A stretch of 64,000 nt of DNA. It comes from Mesorhizobium sp. Pch-S (GTDB lineage Bacteria > Pseudomonadota > Alphaproteobacteria > Rhizobiales > Rhizobiaceae). The notes beneath the pieces were generated by a model. It searched no databases, had not been told where the DNA came from, and worked only from the letters and a program-made list of their open reading frames with translations. Location: contig NZ_CP029562.1 in assembly GCF_004136315.1 (NCBI RefSeq), positions 4,301,501 to 4,365,500 of the forward strand. Reading direction: 5' to 3'. Within the stretch, counting starts at the first letter, position 1, and each line of letters begins with the position of its first letter. Positions 27,012-36,664 of the stretch are shown piece by piece. The translations under genes and the position numbers were made by a program.

Positions 27012-28322
27012 CTAGCGCGCAGTACCTTGCTGCCCGCCGGCGAGCCGCGCCGCGATGACCTTGTCGATGCGGCGACCATCGAGATCGACCACCTCGAAGC
27101 GCCAGCCCTGTGCATCGACCGTCTCGCCGGTGGTCGGCAGATGGGCAAGATGCGACAGGAGGTAGCCGGCAACGGTCTCGTAGTCGCGGTCTTCGGGCAG
27201 GTCGAAGCCGAGCAGGTCGGCCATCTCGTCGGCCGGCATGTAGCCAGCGAGCAGCCAGGAGCCATCCTCGCGCTGGACGGCGCTCTCCTCTTCGTCACCG
27301 GCGTCGAGATCGGAGCGAAACACACCGGTGATCGCTTCCAGGATGTCGGCCGGTGTGACGATGCCTTCGAAATGGCCGTATTCGTCGTGCACGAGCGCCA
27401 TCGGCACTTCGGATTCACGCAAGGTTGCGAGTACGTCCAGCGCATCCGCCTGATCGTGCACGATGGGCGCGGTCTTGACATGCTTGCGCGGATCGAGTGC
27501 ACGGCCCGCGAGCAAGGCAGCCAGAACGTCTCTCGTCTGCACGACGCCGATCATGGCGTCGACGCTTTCGCCTGCAGGCAGGCGCGAGTGCTGCGTTTCC
27601 ATCAGAAGTTTGCGGATCGCCGTGTCGTCGGCCTGGAGGTTGATCCAGTCGACATCGGTGCGTGGCGTCATCACGGCACGCACAGCGCGGTCGCCCAGAC
27701 GCATCACACCGGCAATCATGCGGCGCTCGTCCGACTCGATCGTGCCGTGGTGTTCGGCTTCGGCTACCAGCATCTTGATCTCTTCGTCGGTGACCTTTTC
27801 CTCGCTTTCGCCGCGAAAGCCGAGCAGCCACAGAACGGCGCGGCCGGAGATGTCGAGCACGAAAACAATGGGAGCTGCGATCTTGGCGAGCACCGCCATG
27901 AACGGCGCGGCACGAGAGGCAACACGCTCGGGGTCTCGCAAGGCGATCTGCTTCGGCACCAGTTCGCCGACGATCAGCGAGGCATAGGTGATGATCGCCA
28001 CGACGATGCCGACACCGACGGGGTTGGCGAAACGCGGGCCGACACCGGAATCGGCCAGGAAATCGGCGAGGCGCTCGCCCAGCGTAGCGCCCGAAAAAGC
28101 ACCCGACAGAATACCCACCAGCGTGATGCCGATCTGGACGGAAGACAGGAATTTGCCTGGATTGGCGCCGAGCTCCAGCGCGCGCGCCGCACCGCTGACA
28201 TGGCGGTCGATCATCGCCTTGAGCCTCGCCGGACGGGCAGAGACGATGGCGAGTTCGGACATTGCCAAAAGGCCGTTCACGCAGATGAGAGCGACCACGA
28301 TAGCGATTTCAGCGTAAAGCAT
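27012..28322 (-). CDS. HlyC/CorC family membrane protein (DUF21-CBS-CorC)
   Basis: The 436-residue protein has the CNNM/CorC layout. An N-terminal DUF21 domain has about four membrane segments (MLYAEIAIVVALICVNGLLA to residue 165). Two CBS domains follow (AVMTPRTDVDWINL and SEVPMALVHDEYGHFEGIV). The C-terminal CorC/HlyC domain has DGSWLLAGYMPADEMADLLG. Such proteins are linked to Mg2+/Co2+ homeostasis. The older name haemolysin is misleading. It appears to be a single-gene unit. Confidence 0.92.
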   Translation of the reverse strand: MLYAEIAIVVALICVNGLLAMSELAIVSARPARLKAMIDRHVSGAARALELGANPGKFLSSVQIGITLVGILSGAFSGATLGERLADFLADSGVGPRFANPVGVGIVVAIITYASLIVGELVPKQIALRDPERVASRAAPFMAVLAKIAAPIVFVLDISGRAVLWLLGFRGESEEKVTDEEIKMLVAEAEHHGTIESDERRMIAGVMRLGDRAVRAVMTPRTDVDWINLQADDTAIRKLLMETQHSRLPAGESVDAMIGVVQTRDVLAALLAGRALDPRKHVKTAPIVHDQADALDVLATLRESEVPMALVHDEYGHFEGIVTPADILEAITGVFRSDLDAGDEEESAVQREDGSWLLAGYMPADEMADLLGFDLPEDRDYETVAGYLLSHLAHLPTTGETVDAQGWRFEVVDLDGRRIDKVIAARLAGGQQGTAR

Positions 28323-28412
28323 GCGCGCTCAATAGCATCCCGCCTGCCACTTCGGAAAGCGGCGGCAGGCGTTTTGTCCAAAGCGTATTGAACTTTGATC
28401 GAGTGCGCGACC

Positions 28413-29237
28413 TCAGCGACAGGCGCGATAGCCGTTCCTGCGGTTCTTGATGTCGAAATGGAAGTGGTTGCGGTGATCGTAGTTGTAGCCGGGGCCGAGC
28501 ACGGTGGTGAAGTAGTCGCAGCCGTCAGATCGCACCGAATCGAGGAAACCGCTGGTGCGGAAGGCGAACCAGCCGGGCTTGCGCACGTCGATGTCCTCAC
28601 CGTTGTTGAGTTCGATACTCATTACGTCGAGCGCGTTACCCTTGCCGTGTTCGGACAGCACGCCTTCGCCGGCAATCCTGCGGCAGGAATAGCTCGATCC
28701 CTGGCGGATGGTCTTTACACCGGAGAGATAACGCCAGCGCGCTGTCGGCACCAGCTCGCGCTTGGTCCAGGCGGCAAAGGTCGCGGCCATGTTGCAGGTC
28801 AGCGTCGCTGCCGGCTTCATCTGGACACTGCCGATCGCCGTGACCTTGACCGGATGTGCTATCCCGCACTGTCCCTCACGGATAGGGGAGAGATCGGTGT
28901 AGGCGACGTCGAGCCGCTTCAGTTCGTTGCGGCAGTCGATCTCCTCCGAGGACAGCTGCTCCACGGGAGACATCGGTTCGTCCATGCGCGGATAGGCTGC
29001 CGTCATGTAGGGGTTGGATGGTACCAGGGTTTGCATCCCGGACAATTCCGGTGCTGCCGGCGCCATCCTTGGCACTGCAGACGTCGTTGAGCCGACATCG
29101 ACGGCGGGCTTCAGTTCGAAAACATCGCCGGTCGTGCAGGCAGCGACCGTCGCCAGAATGCTCAGCGCAGCAAGTCGCCTTGTCGCGGCCCATGGTTCGC
29201 GCCTGGGTCGCCCGGCGATGAAAGTTACTCCGGCCAT
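28413..29237 (-). CDS. Extensin-like family lipoprotein (PF06904)
   Basis: The 274-residue protein has a signal with lipobox VAAC (Cys34), then a Pro-rich linker. The C-terminal extensin-like domain begins EEIDCRNELKRLDVAYTDLS and contains CNMAATFAAWTKRELVP, SYSCRRIAGEGVLSEHGKGN, and YDHRNHFHFDIK at the end. The His, Asp and His spacing (SEHGKGNALDV and HFHFD) recalls zinc D,D-carboxypeptidases of the VanY/MepA type, so a peptidoglycan role is possible. A second family member follows directly upstream on the same strand. Confidence 0.83.
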   Translation of the reverse strand: MAGVTFIAGRPRREPWAATRRLAALSILATVAACTTGDVFELKPAVDVGSTTSAVPRMAPAAPELSGMQTLVPSNPYMTAAYPRMDEPMSPVEQLSSEEIDCRNELKRLDVAYTDLSPIREGQCGIAHPVKVTAIGSVQMKPAATLTCNMAATFAAWTKRELVPTARWRYLSGVKTIRQGSSYSCRRIAGEGVLSEHGKGNALDVMSIELNNGEDIDVRKPGWFAFRTSGFLDSVRSDGCDYFTTVLGPGYNYDHRNHFHFDIKNRRNGYRACR

Positions 29238-29350
29238 CGTTCTTCCCGTCCCTCGGGCAAGCCCCTCGAGCCAAGGCCGTTTTACGCCTCAAGGGTAAAG
29301 GAAAGCTCAGCAGTGCGGTTTACGGCTGTGTTGGAAATGCGGCGGAGAAG

Positions 29351-30259
29351 CTATTGGCAGAAGGTGCCGCCATTCTTGCGCGGGGCGAGGTCGAGATGCA
29401 GGTGCAGGGCATGGTCGGCGTCGCTGCCGGGGCCCAGCACCGTCTTGAACGGTCCGCAGGCTGCCTTGCGGATCAGGTCGATCAGCTTCGCCTGCGGCGG
29501 CGATGAAGTCTTGCCGATCTCGACGGTGGTGCCGTCCGCGAGTGTGAACGCGGCAATGTCCAGGGCATTGCCGAAGGCATGCTCTGAAAGCTTGGAACTG
29601 CCGTTGCGAGGGCGACAGACATAGCCGGATGCCTGCGAGATCGATTTCAACTCCTGGCCGAGTTCGGCTTTTGCAGCAGGCGCAACCACATCCTTGACGA
29701 AGCGGGACATGGTTTCGGCCATCGCGCAGTCAAGTTCGACATCCGGTGTGACTTCGACAGCCTGTCCCAGCTTCTTCAGCATCAGCGGATAGGGCAGCGA
29801 GCAGCCAAGCACATCGTCGTGCTTTGCCTTTGCCTCTTCGAATTCCGCGCCAAGCGTTTTCAGCCGTTCACGACATGCGGTTTCCTCCGCAGGCATTTTC
29901 TCAACGGGTGAGATGCCGGAGCGAGGATCGGACAACGGCTTCGTGGCTGCGGGTTTTTTCCAGTCCGGAGGCAATTCGGGACCCTGAAACGGTTTGCGGC
30001 CTTCCTGCTCTTTCACAGCCTTGTCATGGGCTGCGTCGGGCCGTGTCTGCGGCAAGGGCACATCGGCGGGGGCAGGGGTTTCAGGAGGGGCTGGCGCGAT
30101 TTCGCCCATGTCCCTGCGAAGGGCTTCGGGGAGCGGCGCCGTTGCGGGCAGACTTGGGGATCTTGCCGAGGCAGGGTTGCCGTCGAATGAGGCGACGGCA
30201 CCCAGAAGCGCGATTCCGATTGCCGCCAGCGGCCGTTTCAACAGCGTCATGAAACGCAA
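29351..30259 (-). CDS. Extensin-like family exported protein (paralogue)
   Basis: The 302-residue protein has a signal peptide (IGIALLGAVASFDGNPASA). A long Pro/Ala-rich linker (residues about 35-110) leads to the same extensin-like C-terminal domain as the neighbour: CRERLKTLGAEFEEAKAKHD, CAMAETMSRFVKDVV, SSKLSEHAFGNALDIAAF and DADHALHLHLDL. It has no lipobox, unlike the gene at 28413-29237. The two genes are 113 bases apart in the same direction and look like diverged duplicates acting in the envelope. Confidence 0.82.
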   Translation of the reverse strand: MRFMTLLKRPLAAIGIALLGAVASFDGNPASARSPSLPATAPLPEALRRDMGEIAPAPPETPAPADVPLPQTRPDAAHDKAVKEQEGRKPFQGPELPPDWKKPAATKPLSDPRSGISPVEKMPAEETACRERLKTLGAEFEEAKAKHDDVLGCSLPYPLMLKKLGQAVEVTPDVELDCAMAETMSRFVKDVVAPAAKAELGQELKSISQASGYVCRPRNGSSKLSEHAFGNALDIAAFTLADGTTVEIGKTSSPPQAKLIDLIRKAACGPFKTVLGPGSDADHALHLHLDLAPRKNGGTFCQ

Positions 30260-30419
30260 ACGACGACTGTTAGCTTTGGTTGCCTGGCGCCGGGAACTCT
30301 TCGTTCACAATGGGTTACGGCATTGTTGCAGAAGGCTCGCGCCGGTAATGGACAAATGCAGTTGACTGGTACGGCGGGTGGCCTGAAATGGACATCCCTC
30401 CTTTTGCCGGATTTTCCCG

Positions 30420-30770
30420 ATGTCGCTGATTCTCTCGCCTCGCGTCCTGCCGATCCTCATGCTCATCGCTTCGAATGTGTTCATGACGTTTGCCTGGTAC
30501 GGACATCTGAAATTCAAGAGCTCGCCGATCTGGATTGCCGTCATGGGCAGCTGGCTGATCGCCTTTTTCGAATACTGGCTGGCCGTGCCGGCGAACCGTA
30601 TCGGCAACCAGGTCTATTCGGCTGCCGAGCTGAAAACGATGCAGGAGGTGATCACGCTCACCGTGTTTGCCGTGTTCTCGGTGCTCTATCTCAAGGAGAC
30701 ACTGACCTGGAACCATGCCATCGGCTTTGCGCTGATTGCCGGTGGTGCAGCTTTCATCTTCAAGGGGTAG
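30420..30770 (+). CDS. DUF486 / DMT-like small membrane protein
   Basis: The 116-residue protein has four hydrophobic segments and the DUF486 hallmarks NVFMTFAWYGHLKF and FFEYWLAVPANRIGNQVYSA. DUF486 proteins belong to the drug/metabolite-transporter superfamily and are inner-membrane proteins of unknown substrate. The ATG at 30420 gives the usual family length. Downstream, 74 bases away, is the TPR protein gene. Confidence 0.87.
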   Translation: MSLILSPRVLPILMLIASNVFMTFAWYGHLKFKSSPIWIAVMGSWLIAFFEYWLAVPANRIGNQVYSAAELKTMQEVITLTVFAVFSVLYLKETLTWNHAIGFALIAGGAAFIFKG

Positions 30771-30844
30771 ATTGCGGCCATGGCGGGATGAAATCGGGCG
30801 CGCCCGGCGTTATCCTGTCATTGACAGGCCAGGAGGAGTTCCCC

Positions 30845-31384
30845 ATGCACAAGCGACTTCTGATCCACGCGGCGGCCGTTCTCGTCGCCATACCGTTCGC
30901 CACCGTCCAGGTTCAGGCTGCCGGTGGCGGTAGTGACACACCCAGTCCGACCGTCACCAAATGCAAGAAGGGCGAGGTCTACGATACCAAGTCCAAGAAG
31001 TGCGCGCCGCCCAAGCAAGGCATGCTGGACGACGACAACATCTACGAGGCAGGGCACGATCTGGCGATGGCCGGCCGCTATGACGAGGCGATCGCGGTCC
31101 TGACGCTCGCCTCGAACAAGAAGGATCCGCGCATCCTCAACTATCTCGGATATTCGCATCGCAAGTCCGGTCGCATCGTCGTCGGCCTCGGCTATTATGA
31201 GGAGGCGCTGCGGCAGAACCCGGACTATACGCTGGTGCGCGAATATCTGGGCGAAGCACGCCTGCAGATGGGCGACGTCGCCGGTGCGCGCGAACAGCTG
31301 AGCGAGATCGAAAAGCGTACGGGCAAGCAATCGCGTGAATACGGCATGCTGTCCGAGCAGATCGACCATTACGACAGAAGCTGA
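30845..31384 (+). CDS. Exported TPR-repeat protein
   Basis: The 179-residue protein has a signal peptide (HAAAVLVAIPFATVQVQA). A Lys/Cys-containing region follows (CKKGEVYDTKSKKCAPPKQG), then tetratricopeptide-like repeats (IYEAGHDLAMAGRYDEAIAV, IVVGLGYYEEALRQNPDYTL and so on). It should be a periplasmic scaffold protein. The ATG at 30845 follows GGAGGAG. Such secreted TPR proteins are common in rhizobia but have no assigned partner. Confidence 0.78.
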   Translation: MHKRLLIHAAAVLVAIPFATVQVQAAGGGSDTPSPTVTKCKKGEVYDTKSKKCAPPKQGMLDDDNIYEAGHDLAMAGRYDEAIAVLTLASNKKDPRILNYLGYSHRKSGRIVVGLGYYEEALRQNPDYTLVREYLGEARLQMGDVAGAREQLSEIEKRTGKQSREYGMLSEQIDHYDRS

Positions 31385-31520
31385 GAGCCAACCTGGTGGT
31401 TTCAGGGGAGTGAGGCCAGAAGTCGCGGTCGGCAGAACCTGCCGATACGGGAGCTCGCGCACCGCTTTTTTGAGATGAAAATCGGCTAGAGATTGCTATA
31501 TTACGGGAATCTGAGGTGAG

Positions 31521-31561
31521 ACGGTTCCGTCAGCCAGAAGCTGCCGGGCCGTTTTCTTTTT
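31521..31561 (+). promoter_or_regulatory. Terminator-like structure in the greA leader
   Basis: ACGG...CAGC-CAGAA-GCTG...CCGT forms an interrupted hairpin directly followed by TTTTCTTTTT (31552-31561), 56 bases before greA. It looks like an attenuator or leader terminator. The stem is weak, so confidence is low. Confidence 0.35.
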
Positions 31562-31616
31562 GTACCCAGCGACAGGGTTGGTCCCGCTTCAGGGGCCGGC
31601 AGGAAAAGGTGAGATG

Positions 31617-32090
31617 ATGAACAAAGTGCCGATGACAGGCGGAGGTTTCGAGGCTCTCAAGGAAGAGCTGCGCTGGCGCCAGCAAGAAGAGCGGCCGCGC
31701 ATCATCGAAGCGATCTCCGAGGCACGTTCGCATGGCGACCTTTCGGAAAACGCCGAGTATCACGCCGCCAAGGAGCAGCAGAGCCTCAACGAGGGCCGCA
31801 TCAGCGAACTCGAGGATCTGGTAGCGCGTGCTGAAGTCATCGACGTCTCCAAACTCTCCGGCAGCACCATCAAGTTCGGCGCCACCGTCGTCCTGGTCGA
31901 TGAAGACACCGAAGAGAAGAAGACTTATCAGATCGTCGGCGACCAGGAAGCAGACGTGAAGGCTGGCCGGATTTCGATTTCTTCACCGATCGCCCGCGCC
32001 CTCATCGGCAAAGGTGTCGGCGACGCCATTGAAGTCAATGCACCCGGTGGGGCTCGCGGCTATGAAATCGTGAAGGTCCAGTTCGTCTAG
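31617..32090 (+). CDS. greA: Transcription elongation factor GreA
   Basis: The 157-residue protein matches GreA in length and sequence. The N-terminal coiled coil includes [20 protein letters not shown] and the acidic tip [15 protein letters not shown], with Asp and Glu that stimulate RNA cleavage in backtracked RNA polymerase. The C-terminal FKBP-like domain ends [20 protein letters not shown]. Two adjacent ATGs lie at 31614 and 31617; the second is better spaced from AAAGGTGAG. The leader carries a terminator-like structure at 31521. Confidence 0.95.
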   Translation: MNKVPMTGGGFEALKEELRWRQQEERPRIIEAISEARSHGDLSENAEYHAAKEQQSLNEGRISELEDLVARAEVIDVSKLSGSTIKFGATVVLVDEDTEEKKTYQIVGDQEADVKAGRISISSPIARALIGKGVGDAIEVNAPGGARGYEIVKVQFV

Positions 32091-32142
32091 CCCTGTCGGC
32101 ATTCGAGGTCGGGCCTTCATCCAGGCGCAGCCGCCCCATCGT

Positions 32143-33108
32143 CTATCTGCCCTTCAGTCTCAGCAAAGCCATCGCCTCGGCGACTGCGGCCTGTGGCGTC
32201 ACAGGCTGGTCGCCGTGAGTGACGAGGGTCGAGGCGTATTGCCCGCGTGGACCGGTGAGGCCCGGCTCCGTCGTCAGGAAAATCGCAACTGTGGGCAAGC
32301 CGAATGCGGCTGCCAGATGGGTGAGGCCGGTATCGGCGCCGATGACCAGCGTGGAGCGGCCGATCAGACCGGCGACCTCCACCAATGGTGATTTCGGTAC
32401 CACCAGCGTTGCCGGCACGGCCTTGCCGACCGCTTCGGCCACGGCACGTTCCTTTTCGTTCGACCAGGTCGTGACCGGCGTAAATCCCCGCCCGACCAGA
32501 AGCTCGGCTGTGGCGATCCACTCCTGAACCGGCCACTTCTTGTCCTCGCGGCTGGTGCCGTGCAGCAAGGTCGCGACCCGTCCGGTCGGGATCGGCGAAT
32601 GGCCGGAGGGTACAGCGATGCCGGAATCGAGTATCGACAGGTCAGGCTCGTAGCCGAGAGCCAGCGCGAACAGGCGTCGCGTGCGCTCGATGGCGTGCAG
32701 ATCGCGCGGGACGCCGTAGCGCTGATCGTAGAAGAGCGCGGCGGAAGGTTCGCGCGCGCTCGCCCTGTCGAAACCGGCAATCGGCGCGCCGGCGAATTTC
32801 GCCACGAAGGCTGATTTCAGCAATCCCTGCGCATCCAGTACCAGGTCATAGTGCGCAGCACGCAAGGCATCGCGCAGGGCGCGGCCTTCGCGCCATGTGG
32901 CCGGTGAGGCGAGTTGCCTGCGCCAGCGTCGCAGCGCAACCTTGTGGATCGTGCCGATCGCCGGATGCAACGCCACGATGCTGGCGAAAGGTTCTTCCAC
33001 ACACCAGTCGAAGCTGATGTTCGCGCGGGCGCGCAGGGCATCCTGAACGGCTGGGAAGGTATGGATGACATCGCCCATCGACGAGGTCTTGACGATGAGG
33101 ACCTTCAT
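32143..33108 (-). CDS. waaC: LPS heptosyltransferase I
   Basis: The 321-residue family-9 glycosyltransferase begins [20 protein letters not shown], the classic WaaC start. It includes DAQGLLKSAFVAKFAG, LLHGTSREDKKWP and the nucleotide-sugar site GADTGLTHLAAAFGLPTVAI. It should add the first L-glycero-D-manno-heptose from ADP-heptose to Kdo of lipid A. The ATG at 33108 overlaps the waaF stop (ATGA), so it is coupled to waaF. It is the last gene of the hldD-waaF-waaC operon. Confidence 0.92.
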   Translation of the reverse strand: MKVLIVKTSSMGDVIHTFPAVQDALRARANISFDWCVEEPFASIVALHPAIGTIHKVALRRWRRQLASPATWREGRALRDALRAAHYDLVLDAQGLLKSAFVAKFAGAPIAGFDRASAREPSAALFYDQRYGVPRDLHAIERTRRLFALALGYEPDLSILDSGIAVPSGHSPIPTGRVATLLHGTSREDKKWPVQEWIATAELLVGRGFTPVTTWSNEKERAVAEAVGKAVPATLVVPKSPLVEVAGLIGRSTLVIGADTGLTHLAAAFGLPTVAIFLTTEPGLTGPRGQYASTLVTHGDQPVTPQAAVAEAMALLRLKGR

Positions 33109-34112
33109 GCTGCCGTCGCTTGTTCCATCAGGCGATCGGCTGCCTGGACGACACGTTCGACATCGAGCGTGTTGAGGCAGTTCATGTGGCCGAGCGGACA
33201 GACCTTCTTGTGGCAGGGCGAGCAGGAAAGCTGCAGCCACACCAGCTCGCGTTTTTCAGCGAGCGGCGGCGTGTTCTCCGGCGATGTCGAGCCGTAGACG
33301 GCAACGATCGGCGTGCCGACGGCTGCAGCGACATGCATCAGGCCGCTGTCGTTGGACACAGCGAGCTTCGCCGCGGCGATGACGTCGATGGCGTCTTCCA
33401 GGCGGGTCTTGCCGGCAAGGTCGACGCAGCCAGGTGCCAGTGCGGCGATTTCTGCCGTCACCGCGCTGTCGTTCTTCGAGCCGAAGAGCACGACCTTCAA
33501 TCCCTGCGCCATCATCGCGCGGGCAAAGCCGGCATAGGACGCGCTTGGCCAGCGTTTGGCCGGGCCGAATTCCGCTCCCGGCATCATCGCCACGAACCTG
33601 CCCGGCTGGAGATCGTTTCGCGCAAGCAGTTCGGCCTGGTTCGCGCCGTCAACGGTCAGCCTCGGAGCCTGGAAAGTGCCGCCACGTGCCAGGGAAAAGA
33701 AGCCGTAGGCGGTACGCCGCTTTTCCTTCTTGGGTTGCCCGACAATGTCGGTGAGCAGGCCGTAGCGCATTTCGCGCAAATGGCCGACGCGTTTCGGAAT
33801 CCGGGCAAAAAACGGGATCAGTGCCGATTTCAGGCTGCCTGGCAGCACGTAGGCCATGTCGTAGCGGCCCTTCAGCATGCGGCCGTATCTACGTCGAACG
33901 CCAAGTTCCAGCTTGCCGGACGGCACCGGCATTTCGATCTGCTGGCGAACCTCCGGCATGCGCCCGACCAGCGGCGCGGCCCATGCCGGCGCCATGACGT
34001 CGATGCCGGCATTCGGATAAAGCTCCTTCAACGCCGAGAACAGGCATTGCGCCATGACCATGTCGCCCACCCAGCGGGGGCCGATCACGAGGATCGTCGG
34101 GCTTTCAGCCAT
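33105..34112 (-). CDS. waaF: LPS heptosyltransferase II
   Basis: The 335-residue family-9 glycosyltransferase opens [20 protein letters not shown] and has [53 protein letters not shown] and the Cys-rich C-terminal [17 protein letters not shown]. This is the WaaF pattern. It should add the second heptose of the inner core. It overlaps hldD by 28 bases upstream and waaC by 4 bases downstream, so the three genes form a compact operon. Confidence 0.94.
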   Translation of the reverse strand: MAESPTILVIGPRWVGDMVMAQCLFSALKELYPNAGIDVMAPAWAAPLVGRMPEVRQQIEMPVPSGKLELGVRRRYGRMLKGRYDMAYVLPGSLKSALIPFFARIPKRVGHLREMRYGLLTDIVGQPKKEKRRTAYGFFSLARGGTFQAPRLTVDGANQAELLARNDLQPGRFVAMMPGAEFGPAKRWPSASYAGFARAMMAQGLKVVLFGSKNDSAVTAEIAALAPGCVDLAGKTRLEDAIDVIAAAKLAVSNDSGLMHVAAAVGTPIVAVYGSTSPENTPPLAEKRELVWLQLSCSPCHKKVCPLGHMNCLNTLDVERVVQAADRLMEQATAA

Positions 34113-35032
34113 TCGACATAGTCTTTCACGCCGGTTTCCACATCGCGGAACTGTCCGTTGTAGCCGGCAGCACGCAGGCGGGACATATCAGCTTGGGTGA
34201 AGCTCTGGTAGCTGCCCTTCAGGTGGTCGGGGAAGTCGATATATTCGATGCTGCCCTTGCCGAGCGATGCGATGACGGTTTCGGCGATGGCACGGAACGG
34301 CTGGGCACGGCCGGTGCCGCAGTTGAAGATGCCGCTGGCGCCACGCTTCCAGAGCCAGAGATTGACGTCGGCGACATCGCCGACATGGATGAAGTCACGG
34401 CTCTGCTCGCCCGGGCCGAAGCCGTCATAGGCACCGAACAGCTTCGGGTTTTCGCCGCGACCGACCTGATTGAACAGATGGAAGGCGACCGAGGCCATGG
34501 TGCCCTTGTGCTGTTCGCGCGGGCCATAAACGTTGAAGTAGCGCAAGCCGGCGACCTGCGAATGGCCGGGGCCGACCACGCGGCGGACATAGTCGTCGAA
34601 GAGTTTCTTCGACCAGGCGTAGACGTTGAGCGGCTGCTCGAAGTCCTGCGTCTCCTGGAACACGGAACCACCGCCATAGACCGAGGCCGAGGATGCATAG
34701 AGGAACGGCACGCGCTGTTCGAGACAGGCATGCAAAAGGCGCTTGGAATAGGCGAAATTCACTTCCATCATGAATTTGCCATTCCATTCGGTGGTGGTCG
34801 AGCAGGCGCCCTGATGGAAAACCGCTTCGATACGGCCGAGCTTGCCGGCCTCGAACGCGGCCGGGAATTCGTCCTTGTCGAGATAGTCGGCGATCCTGAG
34901 ATCGGCCAGGTTGACGATCTTGTGGCCGTCGGTCAGGTCGTCGACGACAAGGATGTCGTCATGGCCTTCGGCATTGAGCGCGGCGACGATATTAGAGCCG
35001 ATCATGCCGGCGCCGCCGGTTACGATGATCAT
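34085..35032 (-). CDS. hldD: ADP-L-glycero-D-manno-heptose 6-epimerase
   Basis: The 315-residue short-chain dehydrogenase-type epimerase has the NAD(P) loop [33 protein letters not shown], the active-site SASVYG and [11 protein letters not shown] (Tyr-x3-Lys), and [15 protein letters not shown]. It converts ADP-D-glycero- to ADP-L-glycero-heptose, the last step of the precursor pathway. It is the first gene of the leftward LPS operon. Its ATG is 138 bases from the divergent hldE start, so that gap must hold both promoters. Confidence 0.95.
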   Translation of the reverse strand: MIIVTGGAGMIGSNIVAALNAEGHDDILVVDDLTDGHKIVNLADLRIADYLDKDEFPAAFEAGKLGRIEAVFHQGACSTTTEWNGKFMMEVNFAYSKRLLHACLEQRVPFLYASSASVYGGGSVFQETQDFEQPLNVYAWSKKLFDDYVRRVVGPGHSQVAGLRYFNVYGPREQHKGTMASVAFHLFNQVGRGENPKLFGAYDGFGPGEQSRDFIHVGDVADVNLWLWKRGASGIFNCGTGRAQPFRAIAETVIASLGKGSIEYIDFPDHLKGSYQSFTQADMSRLRAAGYNGQFRDVETGVKDYVEWLKARRSS

Positions 35033-35170
35033 CGGGACCTCGAATTGTTGAGCGGATCGCGGTCCTTATAGGAGAGGCAGGGGATCGTGTCGACAAGGGC
35101 GGACCGCGTGACGGGCAAGGAACGTCACCGCAGTTGCGCTGCCCAGGTTTGCGGTATATCCGCTTGGCCC

Positions 35171-36658
35171 ATGAGCGAGTTGCACCTGTCTTCTCCCGAG
35201 ATCCTTCACCGCGCGATCGCCCGGTTTGCCGGTGTCACCGTGCTGGTGGTCGGCGACCTGATCCTCGACCGCTTCGTCAGCGGCGTGATCGAACGCATCT
35301 CGCCAGAAGCACCGATCCCCGTCCTGCATGGCCGCGGTGAAACCCAGGCGGTCGGCGGCGCCGGCAACGTCGTTTCCAACATCGTCTCACTGGGTGGCAA
35401 GGCAATCCCGATCTCGGCGCTTGGCAACGATGCCGCCGCCCGCAGCATCATGCGCATGTTCGCGGAACTGGGTGTCGATACGGGTGGCATCGGACAGACG
35501 CCGGATCGCATGACGTCATCGAAGAGCCGCTTCAGCGCGCTCAACCAGCAGGTTCTGCGGTTCGACGAAGAGGAAATCCGGGCGCTGGATGCCACGGAGC
35601 GGGCAAGGCTGCTTGCGGATTTCCGAGCAGCACTTGCCAAGGCGGACATCGTCATCCTGTCCGACTATGGCAAAGGCATCCTGCTGGACGGCGTTGCTGC
35701 CGAGCTGATTGCGATCTGCCGCGAGGCCGGCAAGGCGGTTCTCGTCGACCCGAAGGGGCGTGATTATGCATGCTACCGCGGCGCGACTGCGGTGACACCC
35801 AACCGCAAGGAACTGGGCGAGGCGGTCGGGCGTTCGGTCTTCGCCGACGACGACATCGTCGCTGCCGCGCGCGAACTGATCGCGGCGAATGGTTTCGACT
35901 TCGTCCTGGCGACCCGCAGCGAAAAAGGCATGAGCGTGGTCGATGCGCAAGTGGCGCGCCACATCGCGACGCAGGCGCGCGAGGTTTTCGATGTTTCCGG
36001 TGCCGGCGATACGGTGATTGCCTCATTTGCGCTTGCCCATGCTGCAGGCGCCGACCGCGCGGCAGCAGCGGCCATTGCCAATGCCGCCGCCGGTGTCGTG
36101 GTCGGCAAGCGCGGCACGGCACGCCTGACAGCGGATGAGTTGACCGGCGCATTGTTCCGCTCGCATGGCGTCGTCCACAAGGATGCCGTGCTAGACATGG
36201 CCGCCGCACAGCGTCTGGTGGCGACCTGGAAGGAAGAAGGCCTGACGGTCGGTTTCACCAACGGTTGCTTCGACATCCTGCATGCCGGTCATGTCAGTCT
36301 GCTCAATGCCGCGCGTGGCCAATGCGACAGGTTGGTCCTTGGGCTGAACAGCGATGCCTCGGTGCGGCGGCTGAAAGGTCCCGATCGACCCGTAAACGAC
36401 CAGCATGACCGTGCCTGCGTGCTGGCGGCACTGGCGTCCATCGATGCCGTGGTGGTCTTCGAAGACGACACGCCGCTGAAGCTGATCGAGGCTCTGCAAC
36501 CCGATATTCTGGTCAAGGGTGCGGACTATACCGTCGATCAGGTTGTGGGTGCCGACGTGGTGCAAAAAGCCGGCGGCCGTGTGGTTCTCATCGATCTCGT
36601 TGCCGGCAAAAGCACCACCGGCACCATAAGCAAATTGCGCGCCCGTAGCGGAACCTGA
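35171..36658 (+). CDS. hldE: Bifunctional heptose 7-phosphate kinase / heptose 1-phosphate adenyltransferase
   Basis: The 495-residue two-domain protein joins a PfkB-type kinase with a nucleotidyltransferase. The kinase has VLVVGDLILDRFV at the start and the anion hole VSGAGDTV near residue 276. The nucleotidyltransferase has FTNGCFDILHAGHVSLL, with HxGH near 371, and a late ILVKGADYTVDQVVG. The two parts catalyse the first and third enzymatic steps from D-glycero-heptose 7-phosphate to ADP-heptose. The ATG at 35171 gives the normal start, though its ribosome site is weak. gmhA begins 6 bases after its stop. Confidence 0.95.
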   Translation: MSELHLSSPEILHRAIARFAGVTVLVVGDLILDRFVSGVIERISPEAPIPVLHGRGETQAVGGAGNVVSNIVSLGGKAIPISALGNDAAARSIMRMFAELGVDTGGIGQTPDRMTSSKSRFSALNQQVLRFDEEEIRALDATERARLLADFRAALAKADIVILSDYGKGILLDGVAAELIAICREAGKAVLVDPKGRDYACYRGATAVTPNRKELGEAVGRSVFADDDIVAAARELIAANGFDFVLATRSEKGMSVVDAQVARHIATQAREVFDVSGAGDTVIASFALAHAAGADRAAAAAIANAAAGVVVGKRGTARLTADELTGALFRSHGVVHKDAVLDMAAAQRLVATWKEEGLTVGFTNGCFDILHAGHVSLLNAARGQCDRLVLGLNSDASVRRLKGPDRPVNDQHDRACVLAALASIDAVVVFEDDTPLKLIEALQPDILVKGADYTVDQVVGADVVQKAGGRVVLIDLVAGKSTTGTISKLRARSGT

Positions 36659-36664
36659 GATACC

